Assembly (NCBI GenBank): GCA_022818135.1
Contig: JAFMSR010000002.1
Span: 46,352,499 to 46,416,498, forward strand
Direction: 5' to 3'
From: Saxidomus purpurata
Lineage: Eukaryota > Mollusca > Bivalvia > Venerida > Veneridae
Length of the DNA stretch: 64,000 nt
In this document: positions 45,401-53,915 of the stretch, piece by piece
Layout: every line of letters starts with the position of its first letter
How positions within the stretch are numbered: position 1 is the first letter of the stretch
The notes under the pieces: model-generated
What the model was told of the DNA's origin: nothing
The model's input: the letters and a program-made list of their open reading frames with translations, nothing else
Database searches by the model: none
Made by a program: the position numbers and the translations under genes

Positions 45401-48224
45401 ATCATCTTTATTGTTTGTTATTCAGTCAGAAAATGGTTGAGTAACACTAGGAAAACATAGTCACTAAAACAGATAATTTGTCCCATTACCAACCTTGTAA
45501 CACAGTTAAGGATAAAATGGGACAACTAATATATGATATCAGTAACAAAATGAATGTTATCACACCCCTTCATTGTACAAACCATTTTATACATTATGTA
45601 TTTCCTTCTATATTTCCCACATTACATTTATATATTTTGTAATCATAATTTAAATTTGCATGTAAAGTTGATTTTGTTCACATTGTATTTTCTGATCGAT
45701 GATTGTCCGTCGTCCGTCAACATTTTGATTCAAATGACATCTCCTCTGAAACCTCTAGGCCAATGTTGATAAAACTATGCAGGAATGTTCCTTGCATGAA
45801 GCTCTACCAAAATTGTTCAAAGAATTCCATTCCATGCAGAACTCTGGTTGCTTTGGCAAAAAATAGGAAAAACTTTAAAAATCTTCTTCTCTGAAACCAA
45901 AAGGCCTAGAGCTTAGATATTTGGCATGTAGCATTGTCTAGTGGACCTCTACCAAGGTTGTGCAAATTATGAGCCCCGGGTCAAAATTGACCCCGCGCGA
46001 TGGGCCCTTAGTTTTTGCATAGGAATATATAGGGAAAACTTTAAAAATCTTTTTCTCTGAAACCACAAGGCCTAGAGCTAAGATAGTTGGCATGTAGCAT
46101 TGTCTAGTAAACCTCTACCAAGATTGTTCAAATTATGACCCCCGGATCAAAATTGACCCCGCACCGGGGGTCACTTAGTTTTGCATAGGAATATATAGGA
46201 AAAACTTAAAAAATCTTCTTCTCTGAAACCACAAGGCCTAGAGCTTAGATATTTGGCATGTAGCATTGGCTAGTGGACCTCTACCAATATTGTTCAAATT
46301 ATGAGCCCCGGGTCAAAATTGACCCCGCCCGGGGGTCACTTAGTTTTGCATAGGAATATATAGGAAAAACTTAGAAAAATCTTCTTCTCTGAAACCACAA
46401 GGCCTAGAGCTTAGATATTTGGCATGTAGCATTGTCTAGTGGACCTCTACCGAGATTGTTCAAATTATGAGCCCCGGATCAAAATTGACACCGCACCTGG
46501 GGTCACTTAGTTTTACATAGGCTTATATAGTAAAAACTTTAAAAATCTTCTTCTCTGAAACCACAAGGCCTAGAGCTTAGATATTTGGCATGTAGCATTG
46601 GCTAGTGGACCTCTACCAATATTGTTCAAATTATGAGCCCCGGGTCAAAATTGACCCTGCACCGGGGGTCACTTAGTTTTGCATAGGAATATATAGTAAA
46701 AACTTTAAAAATCTTCTTCTCTGAAACCACAAGGCCTAGAGCTTAGATATTTGGCATGTAGCATTGCCTAGTAGACCTCTTTAAAGTTTGTTCAAATTAT
46801 GCCCCTTGGGTCAAAATTGACCTTGCCCGGGGGGGATCATTTGTTTTACAAAGGCGTATATAGGAAAACTTATTTGGTATATAACATTATCTAGTGATCT
46901 TCCACCAGGCAAGTGGACTTGTACCAAGGTGAGCGATATAGGGCCATCTTGGCCCTCTTGTTGCATATATACTCACCTATTGGAGGAAAGAAAGAATATC
47001 TGTCCTTTGAACGGTACCTGTAAATGGTACCTGTAAATGGTGCTATTCAAATTGAAAGATAGACAAATCTATTTTACAAATTTAGCAGCAGTATAAAAGA
47101 ATATGTTGATAAAAGATGTCACATACTTGTGTCTCTCATTTAGTGATGTCATTACCTACATCTAGGCATCCTTTCCCATGGAGTGTTGTACAAATTTCAC
47201 AACAACCTACCTCTATCTGCAACATTGACCATGTCCATCATGCTATATAGTATTCTAAATGATACAATGCTAATGACAAATGATTCTGCCTTTATGAGCA
47301 GTACAAATTATGATAAGCCTGTATGTCTGTGCAGTCTTGTAATGATATATTCTCACTGGCAGCCAGTTAGTAAATTGTAAGTGAACATCAACTCTTTGTT
47401 TAACTAATGATACTGTCCAAATTCAAAAATAAATGAACAGACTTATTTTGAAAATTTAGCATTTTACAGTTTCAATCTCTTACAGTTTGAAAGAATTCAG
47501 TGGTGAAAAGGAGTCACCAGAGCAGTCATCGTCATCTAAAGGAAAGAAACCAATCAGTTATAAGTCACAGACATCGTCATCATCATCATCATCTCCTTCA
47601 TCAGCATCAGGAAAATCAGATAAACCTGTGCCTAAATGGTTCAAAAGTGGTAAGTATTTTGTACTACCGTTTTCTTCTTCTTGCTGTGAAAATCAGCACT
47701 ATCTAAAATACCATAGAAATGGTAAAACAGAGTATATTGTGGTTTCCTCCCTTTGATCTACTGGAGATGTACATTTAGCAAAGGTTTGAAGCTTTCTACA
47801 GAAATATTTGACTGTTTAAATTAGGATTTATTAGATTGATCTCTATTTACATACAGGTAGATTTCTTTAGCTTTTAGTGGCGTTTATGAATAGTGGTTGT
47901 TAAAACTATGTTGGTACTTAACCAAGGTAGCCAGGCATAGGTGTAGTTCTTTACTGATGTTATCCACTAAAATAGTTTCAAATGCCTTTAACTGATTAAC
48001 GCGGCTCCCTAGTTGTAAGGTATAGACTGAGTGCTTACATTTTTGTTTGTTTCTAAGTCAAAAGTTGTTGTTGTTGTGATGATACTAAATGATTATTCGT
48101 TTAACTCTTCAATCAAGAATGCTTACATGGTGCCGTTACATCACATAGTGCATAAGTTATATATTGATAAAAAGATGAATACATACTGTAACTGGTGTCA
48201 CATTTGTTTTCAGGGAAGAAATGA
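23129..48224 (+). CDS. ASPSCR1: ASPSCR1/TUG (UBXN9) orthologue, 18 coding exons, 673 aa
   Basis: TUG tethers transport vesicles such as GLUT4 storage vesicles in vertebrates and is a p97/VCP cofactor; the role in this animal is inferred by homology. Coding exons (all GT-AG): 23129-23206, 24728-24786, 27256-27471, 28905-29060, 32061-32527, 32763-32884, 34429-34566, 36918-36964, 37540-37564, 39298-39373, 40565-40637, 42656-42804, 43725-43787, 44350-44402, 44685-44736, 45242-45314, 47486-47649, 48214-48224. They total 2022 nt with consistent phases. Residues 1-~75 form the TUG ubiquitin-like domain (starts MATLQVLCPNGRR), ~85-170 a second ubiquitin-like region with EVTGEVAL and LGLTGG, ~171-460 a Ser/Gln/Glu-rich linker, DLPDEFFE follows at ~462, the UBX domain spans ~508-592 (YDTVVIRVQF, LQGLFRP, TAPPKNVL), and the tail ends VPKWFKSGKK. 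It is longer than human TUG (about 550 aa), mainly in the linker. No frameshift is seen; the gene looks functional. Confidence 0.93.
23443..23752 (+). mobile_element. Truncated HINE-like element, AGCTCACC family (TUG intron 1)
   Basis: Starts at GTTGTCGTCCATCAAC, keeps CAAATGACATCTCTGAGACC and ACCAAGAATTCCATTCC-type blocks, and ends with CAGGTAAGCGATATAGGGCC, a hairpin and CCTTTG. The 5' arm is missing and the core is short. Confidence 0.7.
23811..24442 (+). repeat. Tandem duplication in TUG intron 1, one copy with an insertion
   Basis: Copy A is 23811-23834 plus 24157-24272. Copy B is about 24298-24442. Shared blocks are GTGAATTGAGTCTTAGAC, CAATGTA, TTTAAAAGCA, TTTTTACAA and CGACCAAT. Copy A is interrupted by the inverted-repeat element at 23835-24156; copy B is uninterrupted. 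Confidence 0.85.
23835..24156. mobile_element. MITE with 31-bp TIRs and a 5-bp target duplication
   Basis: TIRs CAGGTTGGTTATAA followed by two variable bases and CTATATTTAGTAACG, mirrored at the right end. The element is flanked on both sides by ATGTA (23830-23834 and 24157-24161). Copy B of the surrounding duplication has a single ATGTA at the same place, i.e. the empty site. 322 bp, non-coding, A-run at about 24042-24060. The superfamily is unresolved. Confidence 0.9.
24851..25364 (+). mobile_element. HINE-like element, ATGCCCCC family (TUG intron 2)
   Basis: T-tract, left arm ATGCCCCCGTGGCAT (itself a small hairpin), tandem units of about 180 bp (GTGTCCGGACTGTAACTTTG, TCATGCATTGA, AAGGTCAAGGTCACACTTAG), right arm GGGGGCAT (25331-25338), hairpin TCAC-TT-GTGA, and end CAGCTCTTA. 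A truncated relative lies at 59298-59610. Confidence 0.8.
25705..26995 (+). mobile_element. HINE-like element, AGCTCACC 5' end, long diverged tandem core (TUG intron 2)
   Basis: Starts TTTTTTAGCTCACCTGGCAC with the hairpin CTGGCAC-AA-AGTGCCAG. The core has about eight units of about 125 bp with AAAGGTCAAGGTCA, GGGGCCTGAAACTTGAAAA and TCTTGTCCGCTCTTCAT. The canonical hairpin + CTCTTG end was not found, so the 3' boundary is uncertain (last unit near 26995). Confidence 0.7.
27955..28580 (+). mobile_element. HINE-like element, AGCTCTACAGGAC 5' end (TUG intron 3)
   Basis: T-tract then AGCTCT-ACAGGAC-GAA-GTCCAGC-AGAGCT, a long 5' hairpin. The core has about five units of about 115 bp with TTTCATTCAACTTTCATCAA, CTTGCT and GGGGTCAGTGGGTCAAAG. 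3' end not identified; the next feature is the short satellite at 28590. Confidence 0.65.
28590..28735 (+). repeat. Short satellite, TGCTGACATGACAC theme
   Basis: About ten units of 14-15 bp with occasional interruptions. Open minus-strand frames through it are repeat artefacts. Confidence 0.9.
29210..29914 (+). mobile_element. HINE-like element, AGCTCACC family (TUG intron 4)
   Basis: Begins within the 5' block at GCCAGGTGAGCTTCT (short 5' loss), has the ACATCTCCTCTGAAACCACT leader, three to four diverged units with GCCTAGAGCTTAGATATTTG, and ends CAGGTGAGCAATAAAGGGCC, hairpin, CCTGTT. Confidence 0.75.
30053..30225 (+). mobile_element. tRNA-derived SINE, plus strand (copy 3 of 3)
   Basis: Best-preserved copy: GGGGAGCGGTGGTGTAGAGG (A-box side), GGTTGCGGGTTCGAGCCCC (B-box), a body with CAGTACTG and GACTCGAGAG, and the 3' end CAATCGAGCTAAAATAAAAT. 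It sits between two HINE-like copies in TUG intron 4. Confidence 0.85.
30360..31983 (+). mobile_element. HINE-like element(s), AGCTCACC family, array in TUG intron 4
   Basis: Two fused pieces: a diverged 5' part (30360-30830) and a regular array of about 175-bp units (30860-31830), each with AATCTTCTTCTCTGAAACCA, CAAGGCCTAGAGC, GATATTTGGCATGTAGCATT, GTTCAAATTATGACCCC and GGGGTCACTTAG. The end is AAGGTGAGCGATATAGGGCC, a hairpin and CTCTTG at 31983. A separate short family tail (TAGGTGAGCGATATTGGGCC) sits at 30302-30345. Confidence 0.85.
32061..32527 (+). CDS. ASPSCR1: TUG coding exon 5 (linker), with a choice of 3' splice site
   Basis: This largest exon encodes most of the disordered linker (RLLHRPVDDQTL, then Ser/Thr-, Gln- and Glu-rich sequence). 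I place its acceptor at TTATGTAG/GTTATT because it gives AVIRLLHRP, continuous with the ubiquitin-like region. An upstream acceptor (TTTGTTAG at 31984-31991) would add 69 nt, exactly 23 open codons, in the same phase. That site lies 8 nt after the end of a HINE-like element, so the longer form would be a partly transposon-adjacent exon extension. Confidence 0.75.
33421..34033. mobile_element. TIR element of about 613 bp in TUG intron 6
   Basis: The left end CTAGAGTGG, then GGAACCTATGCTGGAGGTAT, is mirrored at the right end (34004-34033) with one indel. A second, inner pair (AACCAATGCTGGCGGTAT near 33637 and ATACCACCAGCATAGG near 33987) repeats the same theme. The 75-codon open frame inside is not a transposase. 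It fits a non-autonomous DNA transposon. The target duplication cannot be fixed because CTAG is palindromic. Confidence 0.8.
34120..34398 (+). mobile_element. HINE-like element remnant, 3' end 30 bp before TUG exon 7
   Basis: Diverged core, then ACAGGTGAGTGATATGAGGTC, a hairpin-like ATAGCCC..GGCC region and CTTCTTTT. The 3' end lies directly upstream of the polypyrimidine/acceptor region of exon 7 (34429). Confidence 0.5.
34880..36045 (+). repeat. 36-bp satellite with GCTAGCTAG core (TUG intron 7)
   Basis: About 30 units with CAGCTAGCTAGTGTTGCA, then (A/T)TGTGGTGGAGTG and a C-rich spacer. Some units carry an extra internal AGTTGCAATCAGCTAGCT block, and blocks of several units are themselves repeated. 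GCTAGCTAGC-type words are palindromic. Confidence 0.93.
36010..36092 (+). repeat. tRNA-like SINE head at the end of the 36-bp satellite
   Basis: The last satellite unit runs into GTGTGGTGGAGTGTCCAC, then an exact B-box GGTTCAAATCC (36071-36081), at tRNA-like spacing from the A-box-like TGGTGGAGTG. This suggests that the satellite unit includes part of a tRNA-derived sequence. Confidence 0.6.
37540..37564 (+). CDS. ASPSCR1: TUG 25-nt microexon
   Basis: Sequence between ATATTTCAG and GTATGT. It encodes SNVRKEEFQ (the first codon is split). Without it, exon 8 (phase 2) cannot be joined in frame to exon 10 (phase 0). With it, the join reads EEFQ then PCERKTKVFN, which resembles the conserved stretch before the LPDEFFE motif in other TUG proteins as I remember them. 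Confidence 0.85.
37779..38812 (+). mobile_element. HINE-like element, AGCTCACC family (TUG intron 9)
   Basis: Complete but diverged: TTTTTTAGCTCATCTGGC with the hairpin CTGGC-TTT-GCCAGG, the leader GTCGTCCGTCAACATTTTG, about four units of the family core with variable C/G tracts, then ACAGGTGAGTGATATGGAGCC, a hairpin and CTCTTG. Confidence 0.85.
39838..40510 (+). repeat. 61-bp satellite (TUG intron 10)
   Basis: About eleven units of 61 bp with GTGATCTTGCACTACATTGC, CACCTTGAAATTCCACTG and TAAAATTTGCAT. The array ends about 50 bp before exon 11 and its acceptor. Open frames in it are repeat artefacts. Confidence 0.93.
41406..41674. mobile_element. Possible small TIR element (TUG intron 11)
   Basis: CTTCAGGTTAGTTTTACC at 41406 is mirrored by AACAAACCTGAAG ending at 41674, with mismatches. 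About 269 bp between the outer ends; no coding capacity and no clear target duplication. Tentative. Confidence 0.4.
42302..42535. repeat. Low-complexity block with (CA)n microsatellite
   Basis: An A-run and G-run, a C-rich stretch, about 80 bp of (CA)n with a few breaks, then G-rich runs. The flanking homopolymers look irregular and could include assembly or base-calling error. Confidence 0.9.
42656..44736 (+). CDS. ASPSCR1: TUG exons 12-15 encoding the UBX domain
   Basis: Four short exons (42656-42804, 43725-43787, 44350-44402, 44685-44736) build the ubiquitin-fold UBX domain that contacts the p97 N domain in this family. Visible landmarks are AEYDRYDTVVIRVQF (first strand), LQGLFRPRET (turn), VKKFVKEHL (helix), SIPFYLYTAPPK (loop in the position of the FPR-type p97 contact of other UBX proteins, here TAPPK) and LVPATVVYFG (last strand). 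Confidence 0.9.
45691..46960 (+). mobile_element. HINE-like element, AGCTCACC family, 5'-truncated (TUG intron 16)
   Basis: Starts at TCTGATCGATGATTGTCCGT, so the T-tract and first 35 or so bases are missing. The next part is nearly identical to the copies at 51021 and 52306. It has about six core units of about 175 bp, then AAGGTGAGCGATATAGGGCC, a hairpin and CTCTTG. Confidence 0.9.
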
Positions 48225-49354
48225 AACTGGAGAACTATAGCTGCAGAAGTGTTCCAATTTTCTATTTATTGTTCTTGAAGGATATTTCTGTGGGAGAACA
48301 TGTTTCTCTGGAGATACTTTGACCTTTCAACCATGTTTTTTTAAAAACAGTCAGAGTGTTCTTTAAATAAGACTAAAAGTGCAATTGACTGGATGAACAC
48401 GTGTATTCAGACAGGGTCTGTATCTCAGCTTTCAGTTTTGAAGAATGAAAAAAAAACATGTTAATTTAAGAATGTACATGATCTGTACTCTATAGGTAGA
48501 TGGTGTTTCAGTAATACAGCTTGCTTAAGTATTTGCAAAATTTTATGTTCTGTCCTTGTTAAAGTGGTATAAGCCTACCCTTCAAAGCAATCAGTATAAT
48601 TTTAACACAGACATTGATAACTGATTTATGCTTCCAGAAATATTAATTGAAGGACTGAATGTTGTGACGCCTTTTTTAAGAGGCAGGCGGGTTTCCATCT
48701 CCATGCGGGCCTCACATATACAAACATAATTATTATTATATACAGTACAGTCAAAATAATACACAACATATATACAGCAGTACAAAACACATAATATCAT
48801 AAAATCAACATAAAATATACATTTTGTACAACAAGTAAAGATTTTCAGAAAGATCAAAGAAATACTTGAAGTAAGTATTATCAATTCATTACTACCAGTT
48901 TAGACATTCAGTTTTAAGATAATAATTTTGTTTACAAGAATTTAGTTAGAGAATGAAAGATGTTTGATGGTGCATCAACATTCAAGGTCATACAGCACAT
49001 ACAGTAAAATAGAGTACAGTGAATGTTAGAAGAAAGCATGACATAATAGGAGTCAGATCAATCTAGTTGCAAGAAATTACAGATAAGAAGGAAGTATTAA
49101 AGTTCAAATAAATTATATAATTTATAAGCTGTGTTAATGTTAGCAAAGCAAACTAGTGTTATGAGTCATATAAATTTTGAAATCACCATTTGATAAAAAA
49201 TACCAGTTTCTGTACTGAAGGCAATAATCGCTTCAACACTGACATTTAAAATGAACAAAAGTAGATCGTTCTGTATAACAGTTTTATTCTCATTGAATAT
49301 ATGGAAATCTGTAAAATCCTTTATTGACTAGTCAAAAATTTGAACACCTTCCCT
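48225..49354. other. TUG 3' untranslated region and following spacer
   Basis: The stop codon of TUG is at 48222-48224. No canonical AATAAA lies at an obvious distance, so the 3' end is not placed. No further gene is seen. Confidence 0.4.
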
Positions 49355-49359
49355 TTTTG

Positions 49360-49640
49360 AGTCGCCTTTTTGGACAAAAGGCGATACATAGGGATTGCTT
49401 TGTTGGTCCGTCTGTCAATCTCTCCGTCACATAAACTTATGTTGGCTATAACTTTGCCATTTCTTAAGATTTCTTCTTCAAACTTTCAAATTGCATTGCT
49501 TATGACAAAAGGGTTGTAATGCCACCAAATTTTGTAGGTCAAGGCCATATTTGACAGAGTTATGCCCCTTTTTGTACTTAGATTTTGTCTATAACTTTGC
49601 CATTTCTTAAGATTTCTTCATCAAACATGTTACACATTCG
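49360..49640 (+). mobile_element. HINE-like element, GAGTCGCC 5' end
   Basis: T-tract, then GAGTCGCCTTTTTGGACAAA and AGGCGATAC, forming a 5' hairpin (GTCGCCTTTT paired with AAAAGGCGA). The core has two units with CTATAACTTTGCCATTTC and TTAAGATTTCTTC. The 3' end is not seen. It appears to be a fourth family with the same 5' style. Confidence 0.5.
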
Positions 49641-50984
49641 TAGTGGGGTGATTTTCTTAAAATTTCAACTGATAACACATTATTTATCGTCAAGTATTTT
49701 GCTTGTTTTAATTTTATTGTCATTTCTCAATTTTTCAATAAATCCTCAATATGATTTTTCACGTTCTCAAATGTGACAGAATTAGTGGTTGCTATGGTAA
49801 TATGTTTTATGATAAAGACTTGATCAAATCATTTTCATGCATATTTGTGCATTCCATTTCCAATAAACATCATTTAAAATGCTTATTTTGACGCCTAGTT
49901 GATATGTGGTGAAAATTGGTCATTTGTCCTTTTACATTTTCGCAATAATAATGCTCATCTGAACCCATTTTCTTAGTCCCAGTCACATTTTTTAAAGATA
50001 TTTCTGTCAATACACGGCTTTACAGTTTCAAACGGGGCCGTTTCCCGTCTATTTTTATCGAGTAAATGTTACCGGCTACTTATCACTATATGTAACTTCT
50101 ACGTAAAATTCCCGATATATGGTCAGGTTTAGCAACTGATTCAATGTTTGGGAATAAATAAAATGTATCAAATTGTATATCATAAGAAAACTAAGATAGT
50201 AAGCTTTCCAATGATGTATTTATAATGACAATATCTCGAGCAACCATGTCAGACGGACAGTTTACAAATAGCTTATTTTCTATAGATTATAAGCGTTATA
50301 CATTCAGTTTACTCGAAATTCAAAGGAGATAACTCTCAAGTTCACTCGATATGCTTCGGATATCTACGTTGTACAGTCTCGAAACTGTAAACCCGTGTAT
50401 AAGAACAATATCTCACTGAAACTTATTTTTTACTAGTTTCAAAGCATCTACTGTGTTATCTGAGTATCATTCTTTACCATAACTCGATACATGTTTGCAC
50501 ATTTTGAAGGGTCATACAAGTTTAAATAAAGGGTACGGTAAAACTATGACATATTGTAACTATAAATAGAAAAATTATTTTGTTACAAATACAAGATTAA
50601 AACAATTATGTGTTGTGGTGTTTGTATTCCATTTTTATGAAATTGTGAAAACTGTTTTGAAGTATATGGTAGACACTAAAGGACAAAAGTTGTGGAAAAA
50701 ATTCTAGAACTATATAAAAATGAAGAGAAATTTGGACTAGATGACACTATGTATCTTCATTCTGAAGACATATACTGCCCTAGTACTATTCAACTATTTA
50801 AGTCGGTGTCTCGAATAAAGGATAGAAAAATCACAAATGTAAAATGTAAAATTCCCCTAGCATGACCCCCACCCCCCTTCCAACCCCAAACGCTTTTGGA
50901 ATTCCAGTATAAATGTATAGTGTAGTGGTCCCTTCAAACCAAGCTCACCAACATGCAACATCATTGCTCAAATTGCTACGTAGA
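49641..50984. other. Intergenic DNA, nothing recognised
   Basis: AT-rich; no exon or further repeat structure could be supported. Confidence 0.4.
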
Positions 50985-50989
50985 TTTTT

Positions 50990-52254
50990 AGCTCACCTGG
51001 CTACGCCAGGGTGAGCTTTTCTGATCGATGATTGTCCGTCGTCCGTCAACATTTTGATTCAAATGACATCTCCTCTGAAACCTCTAGGCCAATGTTGATA
51101 AAACTATGCAGGAATGTTCCTTGCATGAAGCTCTACCAAAATTGTTCAAAGAATTCCATTCCATGCAGAACTCTGGTTGCTATGGCAACAAATAGGAAAA
51201 ACTTTTAAAATCTTCTTCTCTGAAACCACAAGGCCTAGAGCTTAGATATTTGGCATGTAGCATTGGCTAGTGGACCTCTACCAAGATGCGCCCGGATTTG
51301 ACCAAGACTTAGTTTTAAATGGGGTTAAGTGGGAAAAACTTTAAAATCTTCTTCTCTGAAACCACAAGGCCTAGAGTGTTTTGGCAGGTGCTTGGCTGTG
51401 GACCTCTACCAAGATTGTTCAAATTATGAGCCCCGGATCAAAATTGACCCCGCACGGGGGTCACTTAGTTTTGCATAGGAATATATAGGAAAAACTTTAA
51501 AAATCTTCTTCTCTGAAACCAAAAGGCCTAGAGCTAAGATATTTGGCATGTAGCATTGGCTAGTGGACCTCTACCAAGATTGTTCAAATTATGAGCCCCG
51601 GATCAAAATTGACCCCGCACAGGGGGTCACTTAGTTTTACATAGGCTTATGTAGGAAAAGCTTTAAAAATCTTCTTCTCTGAAACCAAAAGGCCTAGAGC
51701 TTAGATATTTGGCATGTAGCATTTGGCTAGTGAACCTCTTCGAAGATTGTTCAAATTATGACCCTCGGATCAAAATTTACCCCGCACCGGGGGTCACTTA
51801 GTTTTACATAGGCTTATATAGTAAAAACTTTAAAAATCTTCTTCTTTGAAACCACAAGGCCTAGAGCTTAGATATTTGGCATGTAGCATTGGCTAGTGGA
51901 CCTCTACCAAGATTGTTCAAATTATGACCCCTGGGCCAAAATTGACCCCTCACCGGGGGTCACTTAGTTTTACATAGGCTTATATAGGGAAAACTTTAAA
52001 AATCTTTTTCTCTGAAACCACAAGGCCTAGAGCTTAGATATTTGGCATGTAGCATTGCCTAGTAGACCTCTTTAAAGTTTGTTCAAATTATGCCCCTGGG
52101 GTCAAAATTGACCTTGCCCGGGGGGGGGATCATTTGTTTTACAAAGGCGTATATAGGGAAAACTTATTTGGTATATAACATTATCTAGTGATCTTCCACC
52201 AGGCAAGTGGACTTGTACCTAGGTGAGCGATATAGGGCCATCTTGGCCCTCTTG
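50990..52254 (+). mobile_element. HINE/pearl-like element, AGCTCACC family, full-length reference copy
   Basis: T-tract; AGCTCACCTGG; 5' hairpin CACCTGGC-TAC-GCCAGGGTG; leader GATTGTCCGTCGTCCGTCAA; about six core units of about 175 bp; right arm AGGTGAGC (complement of the left GCTCACCT); hairpin AGGGCC-ATCTT-GGCCCT (52234-52250); end CTCTTG followed by T's. It has no coding capacity. Unit 2 (51285-51400) is scrambled and shortened. Close sequence identity with the copies at 45691 and 52278 suggests recent activity. Confidence 0.88.
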
Positions 52255-52277
52255 TTTTACAAATGTCCTTACTTTTT

Positions 52278-53064
52278 AGCTCACCTGGCTACGCCAGGGT
52301 GAGCTTTTCTGATCGATGATTGTCCGTCGTCCGTCAACATTTTGATTCAAATGACATCTCCTCTGAAACCTCTAGGCCAATGTTGATAAAACTATGCAGG
52401 AATGTTCCTTGCATGAAGCTCTACCAAAAGTGTTCAAAGAATTCCATTCCATGCAGAACTCTGGTTGCTATGGCAACAAATAGGAAAAACTTTAAAAATC
52501 TTCTTCTCTGAAACCACAAGGCCTAGAGCTTAGATATTTGGCATGTAGCATTGTCTAGTGGACCTCTACCAAGATTGTTCAAATTATGAGCCCCGGGTCA
52601 AAATTGACCGCGCGCGGGTGGGCACTTAGTTTTTGCATAGGAATATATAGGAAAAACTTTAAAAATCCTCTTCTCTGAAACCACAAGGCCTAGAGCTAAG
52701 ATATTTGGCATGTAGCATTGTCTAGTGGACCTCTACCAAGATTGTTCAAATTATGAGCCCCGGATCAAAATTGACCCCACACGGGGGGTCACTTAGTTTT
52801 ACATAGGCTTATATAGTAAAAACTTAAAAAATCTTCTTCTCTGAAACCACAAGGCCTAGAGCTTAGATATTTGGCATGTAGCATTGACTAGTAGACCTCT
52901 TCAAAGTTTGTTCAAATTATGCCCCTGGGATCAAAATTGACCTAGCCCGGGGGGATCATTTGTTTTACAAAGGCATATATAGGAAAACTTATTTGGTATA
53001 TAACATTATCTAGTGATCTTCCACCAGGCAAGGTGAGCGATATAGGGCCATCTTGGCCCTCTTG
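52278..53064 (+). mobile_element. HINE/pearl-like element, AGCTCACC family, second copy 23 bp downstream
   Basis: Same ends and leader as the copy ending at 52254, nearly identical over the first 200 bp, but with only about three core units. The last block before the right arm lacks the GTGGACTTGTACC segment. Same orientation as its neighbour. Confidence 0.88.
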
Positions 53065-53915
53065 TTACTTGTGTTGTTGATTTTGTTTTAGTAGCTCTAT
53101 GTCATTTGTGAGAATTTTCATTATTCACTGTAAACTGAACAAGCTGCTTTAAGTGGAAAAATAGAAAATGTGCATTGGAACATGTCGATTGTTATAATTA
53201 TGTATATTGATTTTATATCCAACGCTGAAGAACCCCCTCCAATCCCTCGTGTGTCATGCACGTTGCCTTCCTTGTGACTCGAACTACGAGCTCTGTTGAA
53301 CTTTTTCTGCTAAAGAAGTGGATAAAACAAATGCGGATACAGATTTAGAAATCTAATTACAAAGACGGAATTTTAATACCTGCTCATACATTTATAACCA
53401 ATTGTAAAAAGAAATGTAGTTCAGACCAGGTAAGCCAGGATCTGGATTATGTATTTTTATTACATACTCGCAATATGGACCCTATTGAAGCGAAACTTTG
53501 GATCTGTACATTCTCTTAAAATTTGAGCTTGCCATGTATAAAAGTAAATAAATTTGTCGCTTCTTCATCCCCTCTCTTTCATTTTAGTGCAGTTTTGGGC
53601 ACTTTACTTGTTCTATCATTGCTGCCGATTTATACGTAACGGCTACGCCCCGGAACATGATTGCGTGTACATGTATAGTATAGTATTGTAAAATACGGCA
53701 ATTAGGTATATCGCATATGTTTTAGCGAGAACCAATAGGATTTCGTTACGTTTTATGACAGTCTCGGTGTAAAGGACGCTTGAAATTCTCTTCTTTATTT
53801 ACAGAGCGTTTAGTCCATCGATCCTGAATGCGAACATACCCAAGTGACTTCCTGATCTAAAAATAAGTTTGTAAACAAGTTAAGCCGTATATCTGCTACT
53901 TCATCATATATACAA
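53065..53915. other. Spacer upstream of the phospholipase gene
   Basis: No element recognised. The last 100 bp or so probably hold the 5' untranslated region and promoter of the downstream gene; no definite TATA box assigned. Confidence 0.4.

Noticed and set aside
45703..45894. 63-codon frame found almost identically at 45703 and 52320
   Set aside because: It lies in the leader of the HINE-like element; identity reflects the element, not a gene family.
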